A stretch of 64,000 nt of DNA from Tolypothrix sp. PCC 7910 (GCF_011769525.1 NZ_CP050440.1:7171001-7235000); one strand, 5' to 3'; positions 10,868 to 20,228 are shown, counted from the stretch's first letter. The notes: generated from the sequence alone by a model not told the origin. Program-made: numbers and translations.

Positions 10868-10871
10868 AAAT
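10864..10871 (+). repeat. Direct repeat flanking the transposon right end
   Basis: The sequence TTAGAAAT abuts the terminal TGTACA of the right end. The identical octamer abuts the other terminal TGTACA at 39734-39741. This is the expected signature of a target-site duplication, although Tn7-like elements normally make 5 bp. Confidence 0.8.
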
Positions 10872-10955
10872 TGTACATTAACTAATTATTTGTCACTGTT
10901 AACAGATTAATGTCATTTTTAACTAATTAATGTCTATATTAACAAATTTTATGTC
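10872..10955 (+). promoter_or_regulatory. CAST right end: terminal repeat and four TnsB-type sites
   Basis: After TGTACA, four copies of a TTAACNAATTNNTGTC-like motif start at 10878, 10899, 10919 and 10939, a regular spacing of about 20 bp. This matches the tandem TnsB-binding sites in known V-K transposon ends. The first copy is part of the terminal inverted repeat shared with the left end. Confidence 0.9.
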
Positions 10956-11204
10956 TTCAAATTGCGTTATACTATTTCTCTAAAATCTGACGACACATTA
11001 ATCTCCGCGTCTCCTTCTTTCCGCGTTACCGCGTCCCGATCTGTTGCTTCCATTTGGAGGATTGGTATTAGTTAACTATTAATAAAATAGTATTATTAAA
11101 CTCTTCAGCTTGATGTGTTATGTCATGTATAAACCTTGGCGCACTATAACACAGCTTTTAAAAAGCATGTTGGGTTTAACTTTTCTATTCTCAATTTGCC
11201 CCAT
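10956..11204. other. Transposon interior between right end and CRISPR array
   Basis: No gene is present. The part next to 11205 (read on the minus strand, starting ATGGGGCAAATTGAG at 11204) follows the diverged terminal repeat directly and is therefore the place where V-K systems carry a homing spacer. The rest is AT-rich with no structure I can name. Confidence 0.5.
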
Positions 11205-11241
11205 CTTTCAACCCACCCTACTCTGACATTGCTTTTGAAAC
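11205..11241 (-). repeat. Strongly diverged terminal CRISPR repeat (37 nt)
   Basis: It has exactly the repeat length (37 nt) and keeps both ends of the canonical repeat. On the plus strand it starts CTTTCAACCC and ends TTGAAAC, but the middle is almost entirely different. It lies 37 nt beyond the last recognisable repeat of the array, on the RE side. In V-K elements the guide that homes the transposon is often set off by such an atypical repeat; that role here is inferred. Confidence 0.7.
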
Positions 11242-11278
11242 TCAAATTTAATTAATTGATTAATTGACTAACTCCACT

Positions 11279-11530
11279 CTTTAAACCCGCCTCAAGCTGT
11301 GAGAGGTATTGAAACATCTCATTTTTGGTGCAAATTCGACATACTGAATATACTTTCAACCCGCCTCAAGATGTGAGGGGTATTGAAACTTTTCAAATTC
11401 TGGGGAAACTTATTAATATCTCCTTTCAACCCGCCTCAAGCTGTGAGGGGTATTGAAACCCAAATCAGTAATCTACAAAGTTCGCTCATGATCCTTTCAA
11501 CCCGCCTCAAGCTGTGAGGGGTATTGAAAC
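11279..11530 (-). CRISPR. Type V-K CRISPR array, four repeats and three spacers
   Basis: Repeats of 37 nt lie at 11279-11315, 11353-11389, 11423-11459 and 11494-11530. On the minus (transcribed) strand they begin GTTTCAATACCCCTCACAG and end GGCGGGTTGAAAG, the characteristic V-K repeat. Spacers are 37, 33 and 34 nt. The copies at 11423 and 11494 are identical. The one at 11353 has one change, and the one at 11279, the last in transcription order, has two, as usual for the leader-distal end. A fifth, heavily diverged repeat is at 11205. Transcription comes from the tracrRNA/cas12k side. Confidence 0.95.
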
Positions 11531-11724
11531 ACCAGCGCCTCAAATCCTTCACTAGCAACGACTCCAGAAGCATTTTTGTCAGATTTGTCAAAATCGCCTG
11601 CCACTTAACACTTGAAAAAGTAAATTAACTGACATAATAAAAGCTACAAGCCTTAATTAATAAGCGATTTGAAGTTTTGGCACAGACTCAGGGAAATTGA
11701 CCCCGCTTCGATTCGCCAAAAAAT

Positions 11725-11951
11725 AATTAAGGTGGGTTCCTCCTTGGTCGGAGGTGATTGGGTAGCCACCACTGCGGTAAACCCGCACCTCTATTACTGG
11801 GGGCGCACCTTATTCCTATCCCAAGGGATAGCAGCATCAAGGTGGGCAGCTACCAGGGTCAGAAAGCAAGACTGTCTTCCAACAGCCAAACTAACCCACA
11901 TTTACACAGTACAGAGGCTTTATACAAGCATGAACTGCGGCGCTATTTATT
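11725..11951 (-). ncRNA. Type V-K tracrRNA
   Basis: The stretch between cas12k and the array closely resembles the Scytonema V-K tracrRNA when read on the minus strand. It starts AATAGCGCCGCAGTTCATGC, then has CTTGCTTTCTGACCCTGGTA, a CTGCCCACCTTGATGCTGC block, a GGTGCGC block, GTGGCTACC and an end AACCCACC. The final AACCCACC can pair with the GGCGGGTT of the crRNA repeat. The RNA forms the scaffold that holds the crRNA in Cas12k. Ends are approximate. Open frames overlapping it on the plus strand are not genes. Confidence 0.88.
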
Positions 11952-11989
11952 AATACTTATTCTATTTTCAAGGTTCGGTGTTTTGTCAA

Positions 11990-13915
11990 TCAGATTTTTT
12001 GGCGGTCATGGTAAGCAGCGATCGCTAATTCTTTCGCCTTCTCTTGCGGACTGCCTCTAATCGGCTGTTTGGACTCCTCTATCACAATTCCAGCTTTAGC
12101 AGCTGACAAACAAATATTTGTAATCAATCTACCGTAGCTCCACTGATGGACGCTAACTCGATACTGTTTGGCATACTTTTGTTGGACTTCTATAACGTCT
12201 GATTTTTGTTCAGCTTTGGCTTGAATCTCACTTTGAACTTGTTCTCGCATATCGCCCAATTTAGGAAGGACAATACTGCCAGCTTTATATGTTTGTGCAA
12301 TCGCCACAATTTCTTTAGCTAGTAATCTGTCTACATACTGCCCTAACTCTGATTCTCCCATTTGATTGGGTGCAGCCAGCATTTGAGCTATTTGCCGTTT
12401 GTGAGATAAAGAATGCTTTTGTTGCCGCTGTTGGTTTAGTAGTTTGTAATTATCGCCTAGTAGTTGTTTAATACTGCGGTAGGTAAGGACTTTACTTGTG
12501 CAGCCATCAATCACTGCTACTGTTGCAGGCTTCTCTAAACCAAGGCTTACTCCGACAAGAATATGAGATTGTCCTTTATATAGCGGCTTGCTCGGACGGG
12601 GAAAGGAGTTATTAATTCTAGCTGAAGATGAGTTTTTCCCTTCTATATGAGCAAGTTGTTGAGCGTTGAGTTCACCCTTGGCTTTTGTCTGGGTGATAGT
12701 TTTAGCAATTTCTTCTGCTTTCTCAACTCTTACAAGGTTTGTTCCTTCAGCCGTCCACAGGCGAGTATATACAGAACAGTAGAGGGTTAAGCGGCTAACG
12801 TTCCAAGGATCGCCTTTACCTTCCCCTTCTTGCCAAGCGATCCGCCCACTGCGGAGAGTGAATAGACCGCTAGAGTGCTGGTGTTTACTGTTTCGTTTAA
12901 TTTTTTGGTCTTCTAAAAAGCGTTGAAACCAGTGGAGATGGCGAGAATCACAATAGACTTGAAAGCTATGCTTACCCAAATACTTACGCAAACCATTTAA
13001 TTTTACACAGATACGTCCACGCTCGTCCTTAAACCAAGTCATGTCTTCGCTGCTTCTATAAATGACAGGGAAAGGTAGTTTACTAGATTTTTTTAAAAGG
13101 CTGTCTTGCCAAGATTTCGCCTCTTCTTCACATTCAGGAACATTATGAGTGGCAAGCAAAAGAGTTTCTAACCATTTAACATCTGTTAAATCTCGACCTT
13201 TGGGAATTCGTGCCTCTAGTTGTTTTCTTAAACGTTCAATTTGAATCTCAAGTTTTCGGCGGCGTTTAGTAAATTTTTCAGCGTCTTCCTCTTTCTCTCT
13301 GATTTTGCAACCATTTTTCAGCAAATAGCTAATTGCACAAAGTGTCAATATTTCTTCTGCGTCGTGGTAAGCTTCAAACAAAATTTGAGAAATACTACGA
13401 TCGCCTTCTGCAACTTTTGATTTTTTAGTCTTTTTACGTTTGTTTCCTTTTGCTGGTTGTGCTTCAGGTGTATCAGACTGGGGGGTAAGTTCAGCCAAGA
13501 TTTCAGCAGCTTTGTTACGAAGGCTGTCTAGGTTCACACCACTGGCTTCTACTAATTCAGGATCGCTTTTGAGGATTTCCCACCAGCGAATTTTGCCTTC
13601 TAGTTGGGACTGCGATCGCTTCATCAATGCAAACCAAGATTTATAGATGTAATTAACTGTGGCGATCACACTTGCGTAAAATCGCCCTGGCTGACCGATG
13701 AAACGAGGGTCAGTTCTCAAAGGTTCGCATAGTTCTTTGACAATATCAGTCGGGTGTTTGCCCTTTTGTCGCCAAGTTTCAAACTCAGGATGTTGAGCTA
13801 CCTGAGTCAATAGTTCATTAATCAGTGGCGTGTTTTTCTCTGCCATCAACTTCCATAGTTGTTGGCGGGTAGATTCACTTGCTACTAAACGACACTGAAT
13901 AGTAATTTGGCTCAT
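11990..13915 (-). CDS. cas12k: Cas12k, nuclease-inactive type V-K effector
   Basis: The 641-residue protein has the size and sequence of Cas12k, beginning MSQITIQCRLVASES, which is why I start at 13915 rather than at an upstream ATG that would add eleven unrelated residues. The RuvC-I region reads ILVGVSLGLEKPATVAVID, where the catalytic Asp of active Cas12 proteins is absent, consistent with a DNA-binding, non-cutting effector. It binds the tracrRNA-crRNA guide and recruits TnsC/TniQ to target DNA. A Lys-rich linker (KGNKRKKTKKSK) is near residue 160. It is divergent from cvkR across a 69-bp operator region and is followed by the tracrRNA and array. Confidence 0.97.
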   Translation of the reverse strand: MSQITIQCRLVASESTRQQLWKLMAEKNTPLINELLTQVAQHPEFETWRQKGKHPTDIVKELCEPLRTDPRFIGQPGRFYASVIATVNYIYKSWFALMKRSQSQLEGKIRWWEILKSDPELVEASGVNLDSLRNKAAEILAELTPQSDTPEAQPAKGNKRKKTKKSKVAEGDRSISQILFEAYHDAEEILTLCAISYLLKNGCKIREKEEDAEKFTKRRRKLEIQIERLRKQLEARIPKGRDLTDVKWLETLLLATHNVPECEEEAKSWQDSLLKKSSKLPFPVIYRSSEDMTWFKDERGRICVKLNGLRKYLGKHSFQVYCDSRHLHWFQRFLEDQKIKRNSKHQHSSGLFTLRSGRIAWQEGEGKGDPWNVSRLTLYCSVYTRLWTAEGTNLVRVEKAEEIAKTITQTKAKGELNAQQLAHIEGKNSSSARINNSFPRPSKPLYKGQSHILVGVSLGLEKPATVAVIDGCTSKVLTYRSIKQLLGDNYKLLNQQRQQKHSLSHKRQIAQMLAAPNQMGESELGQYVDRLLAKEIVAIAQTYKAGSIVLPKLGDMREQVQSEIQAKAEQKSDVIEVQQKYAKQYRVSVHQWSYGRLITNICLSAAKAGIVIEESKQPIRGSPQEKAKELAIAAYHDRQKI

Positions 13916-13925
13916 ACGTTTACTA

Positions 13926-13954
13926 ACATATATGTCTAATAATAGCATATATGT
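13926..13954. promoter_or_regulatory. Probable CvkR operator between cas12k and cvkR
   Basis: The 69-bp gap between the divergent genes contains ACATATATGT at 13926-13935 and GCATATATGT at 13945-13954, centres 19 bp apart. CvkR, the MerR-type repressor of V-K systems, is known to bind an ACAT-ATGT-type palindrome in this promoter. The same ACATATATGT decamer also occurs upstream of tnsB at 32488. Confidence 0.75.
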
Positions 13955-13984
13955 TCAATTAACTGCCGCGCCTACAATGATTTC

Positions 13985-14413
13985 ATGCAAGAAACTTTTT
14001 TTACGAGTAAACAAGCGGCTGAAATTACAGGCTGCACCCTGCGTCAACTTCAGTACTGGCGAGAAAAGGGTGTGGTTGTTCCTGTTATTGGTGAGACTGG
14101 AACAGGGCGTAGTATTTATTACTCAAAGCCGAATTTAATGGAACTGGCAGCAATGTTATATTTTTTGTCTATGGGTCTAAATTTTGATGTTGCTAGTACT
14201 ACGCTGAAAAGATTGAAAGACAAGGAACCAGAATTATTTGAATCTGGTAAAGGTACGCGGTGGATGCTCCGACGAGATAATCACAAGCGATCGCTCGAAC
14301 TTGTAGAGTTTGAATTAGAGCAAGCGATCGCCCAAATTAAAGCAGGCCAACCTGTAATTCCAGTATGGTTGGATACCATACACGAGCATATAGCCAGCAA
14401 GTTGAAAGATTAG
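13985..14413 (+). CDS. cvkR: CvkR, MerR-type repressor of the V-K CAST
   Basis: The 142-residue protein has an N-terminal winged helix-turn-helix of MerR type (residues 5-70: [20 protein letters not shown], then [14 protein letters not shown]), followed by a short helical C-terminal region. Position and orientation, divergent from cas12k, are those of CvkR, which represses cas12k and also affects tnsB in Anabaena. Candidate operators are present in this intergenic region and before tnsB, so this copy probably controls both halves of the transposition machinery. The first base of the ATG is at 13985; the hsdM gene starts 86 bp after its stop. Confidence 0.88.
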   Translation: MQETFFTSKQAAEITGCTLRQLQYWREKGVVVPVIGETGTGRSIYYSKPNLMELAAMLYFLSMGLNFDVASTTLKRLKDKEPELFESGKGTRWMLRRDNHKRSLELVEFELEQAIAQIKAGQPVIPVWLDTIHEHIASKLKD

Positions 14414-14499
14414 GCTTAAGCAACTTGGAAGTGTATTGGAGTGTCTGTCAACAAGATATATACTGGCAAAGCATTAGTGTCGCAACCTCAGCATCTACT

Positions 14500-16032
14500 A
14501 TGGGCAAACTCACGCTGCCACAACTAGAACGTCATCTTTTTTCTGCTGCTGATATTCTGCGCGGCAAGATGGACGCTTCAGACTTCAAAGAATATATCTT
14601 CGGGATGCTTTTTTTAAAACGCGCCTCAGATGTATTTGAACAGGAGTATGAGCAAATTTTGCAGCAGAATTTGCAAAAGGAACGGACACAAGAAGAGGCG
14701 AAAATGAGGGCAGAAAACCCCATCAGTTATAAAGAAACTTTTTTTGTGCCAGAAAAGGCGCGGTGGGCATATATACGTGATGAGCTACATAAAAATGTAG
14801 GGCAAGGGCTAAATGATGCTTTGAAAGAATTTGAGGAAAGCAACAAAGCGCTGGCTGGTGTATTAAAACATATTGATTTTAATCGTCAAGTTGGTAAGAA
14901 TCGTATTCCTGATGTTAAGTTGCGCGAACTAATTAAGCACTTCAGTCAACATCCTTTACGAAATGAGGATTTTGTATTTCCTGATTTGCTCGGTGCTGCT
15001 TACGAGTACCTGATTAAAGAATTTGCAGATTCTGCTGGGAAGAAAGGGGGTGAGTTTTATACCCCACGTGAAGTCGTGCAACTGATGATACGACTATTAA
15101 AACCCCAAGCCGGAATGTCAGTTTATGACCCCTGCTGTGGTTCAGGTGGAATGCTAATTCAGGCGAAACAGTATGTAGAAGAATGTGGTGGTGAATCGAA
15201 AAATTTATCTCTTAATGGACAAGATACTAATGGTGGGGTGTGGGCAATTTGTAAGATTAATATGCTTTTGCACGGTATTAGGGACGCAGATATTCATCAC
15301 GAAGATACCTTAGTTAATCCTTTACATATTGAAAATGGTCAACTTAAAAAATTTGACCGAGTGATTAGTAATCCACCTTTCTCCCTAGACTATAGCCTTG
15401 ATGGAATGCAATTTACTGATCGCTTCACACATGGTTACTGCCCTGTTAAGGGAAAGGCAGATTTGATGTTTGCCCAGCATATGTTAGCTGTTCTCAAAAC
15501 TGATGGGATGATGGCGACAGTAATGCCGCATGGGGTGCTATTTCGCGGTGGAGAAGAAAAGAAAATTCGGGATAGTTTTATTAAAAATGACCAATTAGAG
15601 GCGGTGATCGGCTTACCACCAAATTTGTTTTATGGTACAGGTATCCCCGCCTGTATTTTGGTGATGTGTCCACAAGGGGCGAAACCTGTAGAACGTCAAG
15701 GAAAGGTTTTGTTTATTAATGCTGATGCTGAATATTATGCAGGTCGCGCTCAAAATTATTTGCGTCCTGAGCATATCGAAAAGATTTGCTGGGTGTTTGA
15801 AAATTTTGTGGCTTTACCTGGATATTCGGCTGTAGTAACTAAGGAAAAATTGGCAGAGGAAGATTACAACTGTAATATCCGCCGCTATGCTGATAATGCG
15901 CCACCACCAGAACCACAAGATGTAAAAGCGCATTTATTTGGAGGAATACCCAAGGTTGAGGTCGAAGCGAAGCGCGAATTATTAGCAGCACATGGGTTTG
16001 ACTCAAGTAGGATTTTAGCGGAGAGGAATTAG
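14500..16032 (+). CDS. hsdM: Type I restriction-modification methyltransferase subunit HsdM
   Basis: The 510-residue protein has the HsdM N-terminal helical domain ([24 protein letters not shown]) and the N6-adenine methyltransferase core. SAM motif I reads [11 protein letters not shown] at about residue 210 and catalytic motif IV reads SNPPFSLDY at about residue 290. It methylates the host target together with HsdS. I start at the ATG at 14500, because the open frame upstream overlaps cvkR and shows no family similarity. The stop codon overlaps the GTG of the next gene (TAGTG), so the two are translationally coupled. This is the first gene of a restriction operon carried as CAST cargo. Confidence 0.95.
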   Translation: MGKLTLPQLERHLFSAADILRGKMDASDFKEYIFGMLFLKRASDVFEQEYEQILQQNLQKERTQEEAKMRAENPISYKETFFVPEKARWAYIRDELHKNVGQGLNDALKEFEESNKALAGVLKHIDFNRQVGKNRIPDVKLRELIKHFSQHPLRNEDFVFPDLLGAAYEYLIKEFADSAGKKGGEFYTPREVVQLMIRLLKPQAGMSVYDPCCGSGGMLIQAKQYVEECGGESKNLSLNGQDTNGGVWAICKINMLLHGIRDADIHHEDTLVNPLHIENGQLKKFDRVISNPPFSLDYSLDGMQFTDRFTHGYCPVKGKADLMFAQHMLAVLKTDGMMATVMPHGVLFRGGEEKKIRDSFIKNDQLEAVIGLPPNLFYGTGIPACILVMCPQGAKPVERQGKVLFINADAEYYAGRAQNYLRPEHIEKICWVFENFVALPGYSAVVTKEKLAEEDYNCNIRRYADNAPPPEPQDVKAHLFGGIPKVEVEAKRELLAAHGFDSSRILAERN

Positions 16033-17099
16033 TGGATTATTTGGATTTTATTTCTGCAATTAGCGAAAGAGGGCAGATTAAAAGTTTTATAGAATCTGAT
16101 GCTGGTGTTCAGCAGCAAGAAAGCAAACTTTATAGTATGTTTGCTGCATGGTGGCAAGTACACGCGCCTAGTTTGAGTGAGTTACCCAAAACTAAAAAGG
16201 TGATGGAACTCCGCGCTGAGTTTTTGAGTTCTTTTGTGGATAGTTTGCTACCTGTGGGTTTACTTGACCGCTTTAAAGTGGCGGCTGTGGTTGCTAGTTG
16301 GTGGGATGAAGTGAAGTATGAACTCAGAACTTTATCAGAATCGAACTTTGGCGGCTTAGTTGATAGTTGGGTGGATACAATTAAAGATGCTTTAGAGCAA
16401 GATGATGATGAGAAGAAAAAACAGGCGAAATTTGACCCTTTAAATCATAAATTAGTAGGGCGGTTGATGCCCAGCTATTTACAAGAAATTGCTGAGGCTG
16501 AGGCAAAAATTGCAGAATTAGAACAGCAAAAGCAAGCTGTTGAGCAGGGAGAGGAAGCTGAGGCGGATGCTGGTGAAGAAGGTGAAGAATCAGAAGCGGT
16601 GAATGTTGTTAAGGATTTAGAGACAAAACTGAAGCTGCTGAAAAATTTGATTAAAGAGCCGAAGAAGGAACTCAAGATTTTAAAGAAGTCGCCTTTATTG
16701 AATGCAGAGAAAATTGCTGAACTTGAGGTTTTTATTAAGTGTAATGAAGTAGAGATTGCTGAGATAGATGAGTATCTGGAACCCTATAAGGAAATTGTTA
16801 CGCAATTGAAGGAAGAAAAAGCCAAACTAAAGACGCTAAAGAATGAATTGGTGCAGCGTTTAGAAGCTGCGCGTGCTGCATTGACTGATGAAGATTGTCG
16901 AGATTTGGTGTTAGCAATTTTCAAAGATGGGTTAATTGCTGAATTGGAGCGATATGTTACCGCGCACCGTCAGCAGGTGATTGCTGCGGTAGAGAATTGG
17001 TGGGATAAGTATCAGGTAACGTTGCAGGATATTGAGGCCGAAAGGGATGCAGTAGCGAAGAAGTTGAATGAGTTTTTGCAGGGGTTGGGTTATGCGTGA
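16032..17099 (+). CDS. Coiled-coil protein resembling a detached HsdM C-terminal part
   Basis: The 355-residue protein starts with GTG overlapping the hsdM stop. It has an N-terminal helical part with a Trp-rich motif (VVASWWDEVKYELRTL), a long acidic/Lys-rich coiled coil (about residues 150-280), and a C-terminal block ending VAKKLNEFLQGLGY. A similar terminal block (ENWWDKYxVTL, FLxxLGY) is found at the C-terminus of longer one-piece HsdM proteins. I therefore read it as the C-terminal part of HsdM encoded separately, needed for contact with HsdS. The alternative is an independent accessory subunit. The next gene, hsdS, overlaps its end by 8 bp. Confidence 0.65.
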   Translation: MDYLDFISAISERGQIKSFIESDAGVQQQESKLYSMFAAWWQVHAPSLSELPKTKKVMELRAEFLSSFVDSLLPVGLLDRFKVAAVVASWWDEVKYELRTLSESNFGGLVDSWVDTIKDALEQDDDEKKKQAKFDPLNHKLVGRLMPSYLQEIAEAEAKIAELEQQKQAVEQGEEAEADAGEEGEESEAVNVVKDLETKLKLLKNLIKEPKKELKILKKSPLLNAEKIAELEVFIKCNEVEIAEIDEYLEPYKEIVTQLKEEKAKLKTLKNELVQRLEAARAALTDEDCRDLVLAIFKDGLIAELERYVTAHRQQVIAAVENWWDKYQVTLQDIEAERDAVAKKLNEFLQGLGYA

Positions 17100-18429
17100 G
17101 GTTTTGGTTAAGAATGAGGAGTTTAAGGATTCACCTGTTGGGAAGATTCCGCAGGATTGGGAAGTAAAAACTTTAGGTGATTGTGCATTTATAACTAAGC
17201 TTGCTGGATTTGAATACACTAATTATTTTGACTACTCTCAACAAGGTGAAGTTATAGCTCTTCGAGTACTTAATATCCGAAATGGCGTACTTGATTTGTC
17301 AGATATTCAATCAATTCCTCGTAAAGTATCTAAGCAATTATCACGTTCATCACTTGGTAAGGGTGATTTAGTTATTTCTTACGTTGGCACGATTGGGGAG
17401 GTTGCTCTCATTGAAGAAGATGAACGATTTCATTTAGCTCCTAATGTTGCTAAAATATCACCTAATCCAGAAATTGTTAGATCTCGTTTTCTTCTCGCTC
17501 AAATTCTCAGCCAAGCTGCTCAAAAACGAATATTAGACCTTAGCACTTTAACTTCGCAACCTGCTCTTAGTATGAGTAGATTGCGCCAACTAATGATTGT
17601 ATTACCTCCAATTCCAGAACAGCGACGTATTGCTGAAATTTTGGATACTGTGGATGAAGCGATCGCACGCACATCTTCCCTGATTATAAAACTTAAACAA
17701 ACCAAAACCGGACTACTGCAAGACTTACTCACACGCGGGTTAGATGAACATGGCAAATTGAGAGATCCACAGGCGCATCCTGAACAGTTCAAAGACTCGC
17801 CACTGGGAAGAATTCCAAAGGAATGGGATGTTTCTGATGTGGAAATTCAGTTCGATATTACAGCAGGTTTCACTCTTGGAGAACATCGTCGTCCACGAAA
17901 CAATAAACGTAAGTATCTTAGAGTTGCAAATGTTCATCGTGATGAGATTGTACTAGATGATATTGCAGAACTTGAAGCTGAAGATCACGAATTAAGTAGT
18001 CGCTTGTTACAGAAAGATGATCTTTTGATAGTTGAAGGTCATGCTAATCCTGATGAAATCGGTCGCTGTGCTATTGTTCCTGCGGAAGCAGTAGGTTTAA
18101 CTTTCCAAAATCATTTGTTTAGACTGCGATGTAAATCCATGAATCCAAATTTTGCTTTGGCATGGCTAAATAGTGAGTGGGTTCGTGCTTATTGGCGGCG
18201 TTTGTGTGGTACTAGCTCTGGGCTAAACACAATTAACCGCACTATGTTAAATGCAATTTTTGTACCTATATCTACTCAAGACGAACAAAGAAGTATTGTT
18301 GCTATTATTGATACCTATAAAAGACGCATACGTACAGAAGAAGCCTACCTTAACAAGCTCAAACTCCAAAAACAGGGGCTAATGCAAGACTTATTAACTG
18401 GTAAAGTGCGAGTGAAGAGCATTAAATAA
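17092..18429 (+). CDS. hsdS: Type I restriction-modification specificity subunit HsdS
   Basis: The 445-residue protein has two target-recognition domains, each introduced by the same motif (DSPVGKIPQDWEV near residue 10 and DSPLGRIPKEWDV near residue 240). Each is followed by a conserved helix (PPIPEQRRIAEILDTVDEAI and QDEQRSIVAIIDTYKRRI). This is the two-fold architecture that reads a bipartite DNA site. The halves differ in the recognition parts, as expected. The start at 17092 gives an 8-bp overlap with the preceding gene; the longer open frame upstream is not supported. Complete and apparently intact. Confidence 0.94.
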   Translation: MREVLVKNEEFKDSPVGKIPQDWEVKTLGDCAFITKLAGFEYTNYFDYSQQGEVIALRVLNIRNGVLDLSDIQSIPRKVSKQLSRSSLGKGDLVISYVGTIGEVALIEEDERFHLAPNVAKISPNPEIVRSRFLLAQILSQAAQKRILDLSTLTSQPALSMSRLRQLMIVLPPIPEQRRIAEILDTVDEAIARTSSLIIKLKQTKTGLLQDLLTRGLDEHGKLRDPQAHPEQFKDSPLGRIPKEWDVSDVEIQFDITAGFTLGEHRRPRNNKRKYLRVANVHRDEIVLDDIAELEAEDHELSSRLLQKDDLLIVEGHANPDEIGRCAIVPAEAVGLTFQNHLFRLRCKSMNPNFALAWLNSEWVRAYWRRLCGTSSGLNTINRTMLNAIFVPISTQDEQRSIVAIIDTYKRRIRTEEAYLNKLKLQKQGLMQDLLTGKVRVKSIK

Positions 18430-18474
18430 TCGTAATAATAAAGTATTTACCACTCTTAATCACCAAATTAATCC

Positions 18475-19098
18475 ATGCCTACGCCGATTTATCACATCAC
18501 CCACATTGATAACTTGCCATCAATTCTGGAATCAGGTGGATTGATTGCAAATAGTAGGCTAAAAAAGACTGATTATGTTGATATTGCTCATGGGCACATC
18601 CAAGATAGAAGACGCATAATCCGCGTTCCTTGTAGTGTTGGTGGATGTTTGCATGATTATATCCCTTTTTATTTTGCTCCCCGCTCTCCCATGCTCTATG
18701 CAATTTACAGAGGACAAGTACAAAAATATCAAGATGGGCAAAATAAAGTAATTTATTTAGTTTCTCAAGCAGAAATTATAAAAAATAATAAATTAGATTT
18801 TGCGTTTACTGATGGTCATGCTGCTGTGGTGGCTTTATCAGAATTTTACGATAACCTAGATGATTTATTTAAAATTGATTGGAACATAATGAAAGCAACT
18901 TATTGGGCAAACAATGAAGAAGATAATGATAGAACACGCCGTAGGCAAGCTGAGTTCTTAGTGCATCAATTCTGTGATTGGACACTGATTCAGGAAATTG
19001 GTGTGATAAATGGCACTATAGAACAAAAGGTTAGAAACATATTACAAAATTTTAATGTCCAAACTCCTGTTAAGATTAACTCTAGTTGGTACTACTAA
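18475..19098 (+). CDS. darT: DarT toxin, DNA thymidine ADP-ribosyltransferase
   Basis: The 207-residue protein matches the DarT (DUF4433) family. It starts with PIYHITHIDNLPSILESGGL, has a PFYFAPRSPMLYAI segment, and the catalytic Glu is at residue 160 in RRRQAEFLVH. DarT attaches ADP-ribose from NAD+ to thymidines in single-stranded DNA, blocking replication, and acts in phage defence. The next gene encodes the matching DarG antitoxin 65 bp downstream. The pair sits inside the restriction operon between hsdS and hsdR, 45 bp after hsdS, so it may be cotranscribed. All key residues I can check are present, so it is probably active. Confidence 0.93.
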   Translation: MPTPIYHITHIDNLPSILESGGLIANSRLKKTDYVDIAHGHIQDRRRIIRVPCSVGGCLHDYIPFYFAPRSPMLYAIYRGQVQKYQDGQNKVIYLVSQAEIIKNNKLDFAFTDGHAAVVALSEFYDNLDDLFKIDWNIMKATYWANNEEDNDRTRRRQAEFLVHQFCDWTLIQEIGVINGTIEQKVRNILQNFNVQTPVKINSSWYY

Positions 19099-19163
19099 AC
19101 ATTATTAAATAGTACAATACAAAGTTAGATAGTACATTTGTACGTCATAGGTGGCATTGGGAG

Positions 19164-20228
19164 ATGATTGAGTTTAAGCAAGGCAACCTATTAGAAGAAA
19201 ATGCCGAAGCCTTAGTAAACACCGTTAATTGTGTCGGTGTCATGGGTAAAGGTATTGCCTTGCAATTTAAGCAAGCTTATCCTGACAACTTCCGCCACTA
19301 TGAGAAAGCCTGTAAAGCTAGTGAAGTCCAGCCAGGGCGGATGTTTACCGTAGCAACAGGTAGTCTATTTCATCCTAGATACATAATTAACTTCCCCACT
19401 AAGCGTCACTGGAAAGGTAAGTCAAAAATAGAAGATATTAAAAGTGGACTGGTGGCTTTAGTTACAGAAGTGCAGAAATTAGGTATTACTTCAATTGCTA
19501 TTCCACCTTTAGGATGCGGAAATGGAGGTTTGGAATGGTTTGAAGTGAAGCTTTTGATAGAATCAGCCTTTGCTCAACTGCCGGATGTAAGGGTAATTAT
19601 CTTTGAACCGACAGGCGCACCAGCGGCAGAAAAAATGCCTGTTGCTACTGAAAAGCCAAAAATGACCCGCGCTCGTGCTTTGTTTATTCACTTGCTGGAA
19701 CTGTACGGAATTCCAGGTTATGAGTTAACTAAGTTAGAAATTCAAAAACTTGCCTATTTCCTGCAAGAAGCTGGAGAAACTTTAAAGCTGCCTTATAAAG
19801 AACATAAATATGGCCCCTATGCTAACGATCTCAATCATGCGTTGAAACGCCTCGAAGGGCATTTCATTCGCGGTTATGGTGACGGAACCAGCAAAGCCGA
19901 CAGTGCTGAAATTTATGTATTATCAGAAGGTAGAGAAGCAGCAGAAGCTTTTTTAGAAACAGAAATAGATGCCCAGGAGCGTTTAGAGCGAGTTGGCAAC
20001 CTCATATATGGCTTTGAAACACCTTACGGTATGGAACTGCTAGCCACAGTTCATTGGGTTGCAACCAAAGAACCTAACCCAGCACAAGATAGTGAGCAGG
20101 CGATCGCCCTGGTGCATCAATGGAGCGATCGTAAGCGCAAGCTATTTAAACCTGAACATATTCGCAAAGCTTGGCAGCGTTTATATGAGCAAAACTGGCT
20201 AAATCTTAAAGAGGAAATAACTTCTTGA
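19164..20228 (+). CDS. darG: DarG antitoxin, macrodomain DNA ADP-ribosylglycohydrolase
   Basis: The 354-residue protein has an N-terminal macrodomain (residues 1-150; ALVNTVNCVGVMGKGIALQFK and IAIPPLGCGNGGLEW). It removes the ADP-ribose placed by DarT. Residues about 165-354 form the C-terminal domain that binds and blocks the toxin (LTKLEIQKLAYFLQEAGE, HKYGPYANDLNHAL). The ATG at 19164 is preceded by GGGAG at a good distance. Its last 23 bp overlap the 3' end of the convergent reverse transcriptase gene, so the two transcripts overlap. A TAGTACA motif occurs twice in the darT-darG gap, a possible operator. Confidence 0.93.
   Translation: MIEFKQGNLLEENAEALVNTVNCVGVMGKGIALQFKQAYPDNFRHYEKACKASEVQPGRMFTVATGSLFHPRYIINFPTKRHWKGKSKIEDIKSGLVALVTEVQKLGITSIAIPPLGCGNGGLEWFEVKLLIESAFAQLPDVRVIIFEPTGAPAAEKMPVATEKPKMTRARALFIHLLELYGIPGYELTKLEIQKLAYFLQEAGETLKLPYKEHKYGPYANDLNHALKRLEGHFIRGYGDGTSKADSAEIYVLSEGREAAEAFLETEIDAQERLERVGNLIYGFETPYGMELLATVHWVATKEPNPAQDSEQAIALVHQWSDRKRKLFKPEHIRKAWQRLYEQNWLNLKEEITS

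Noticed and set aside
11242..11278. A self-targeting match of the AT-rich sequence between the last two repeats
   Set aside because: No corresponding sequence was seen elsewhere in the window; its composition makes chance partial matches common.
11669..12060. Open reading frames on the plus strand between the array and cas12k
   Set aside because: They overlap the tracrRNA, whose sequence closely follows the known V-K tracrRNA; the translated products have no recognisable pattern.
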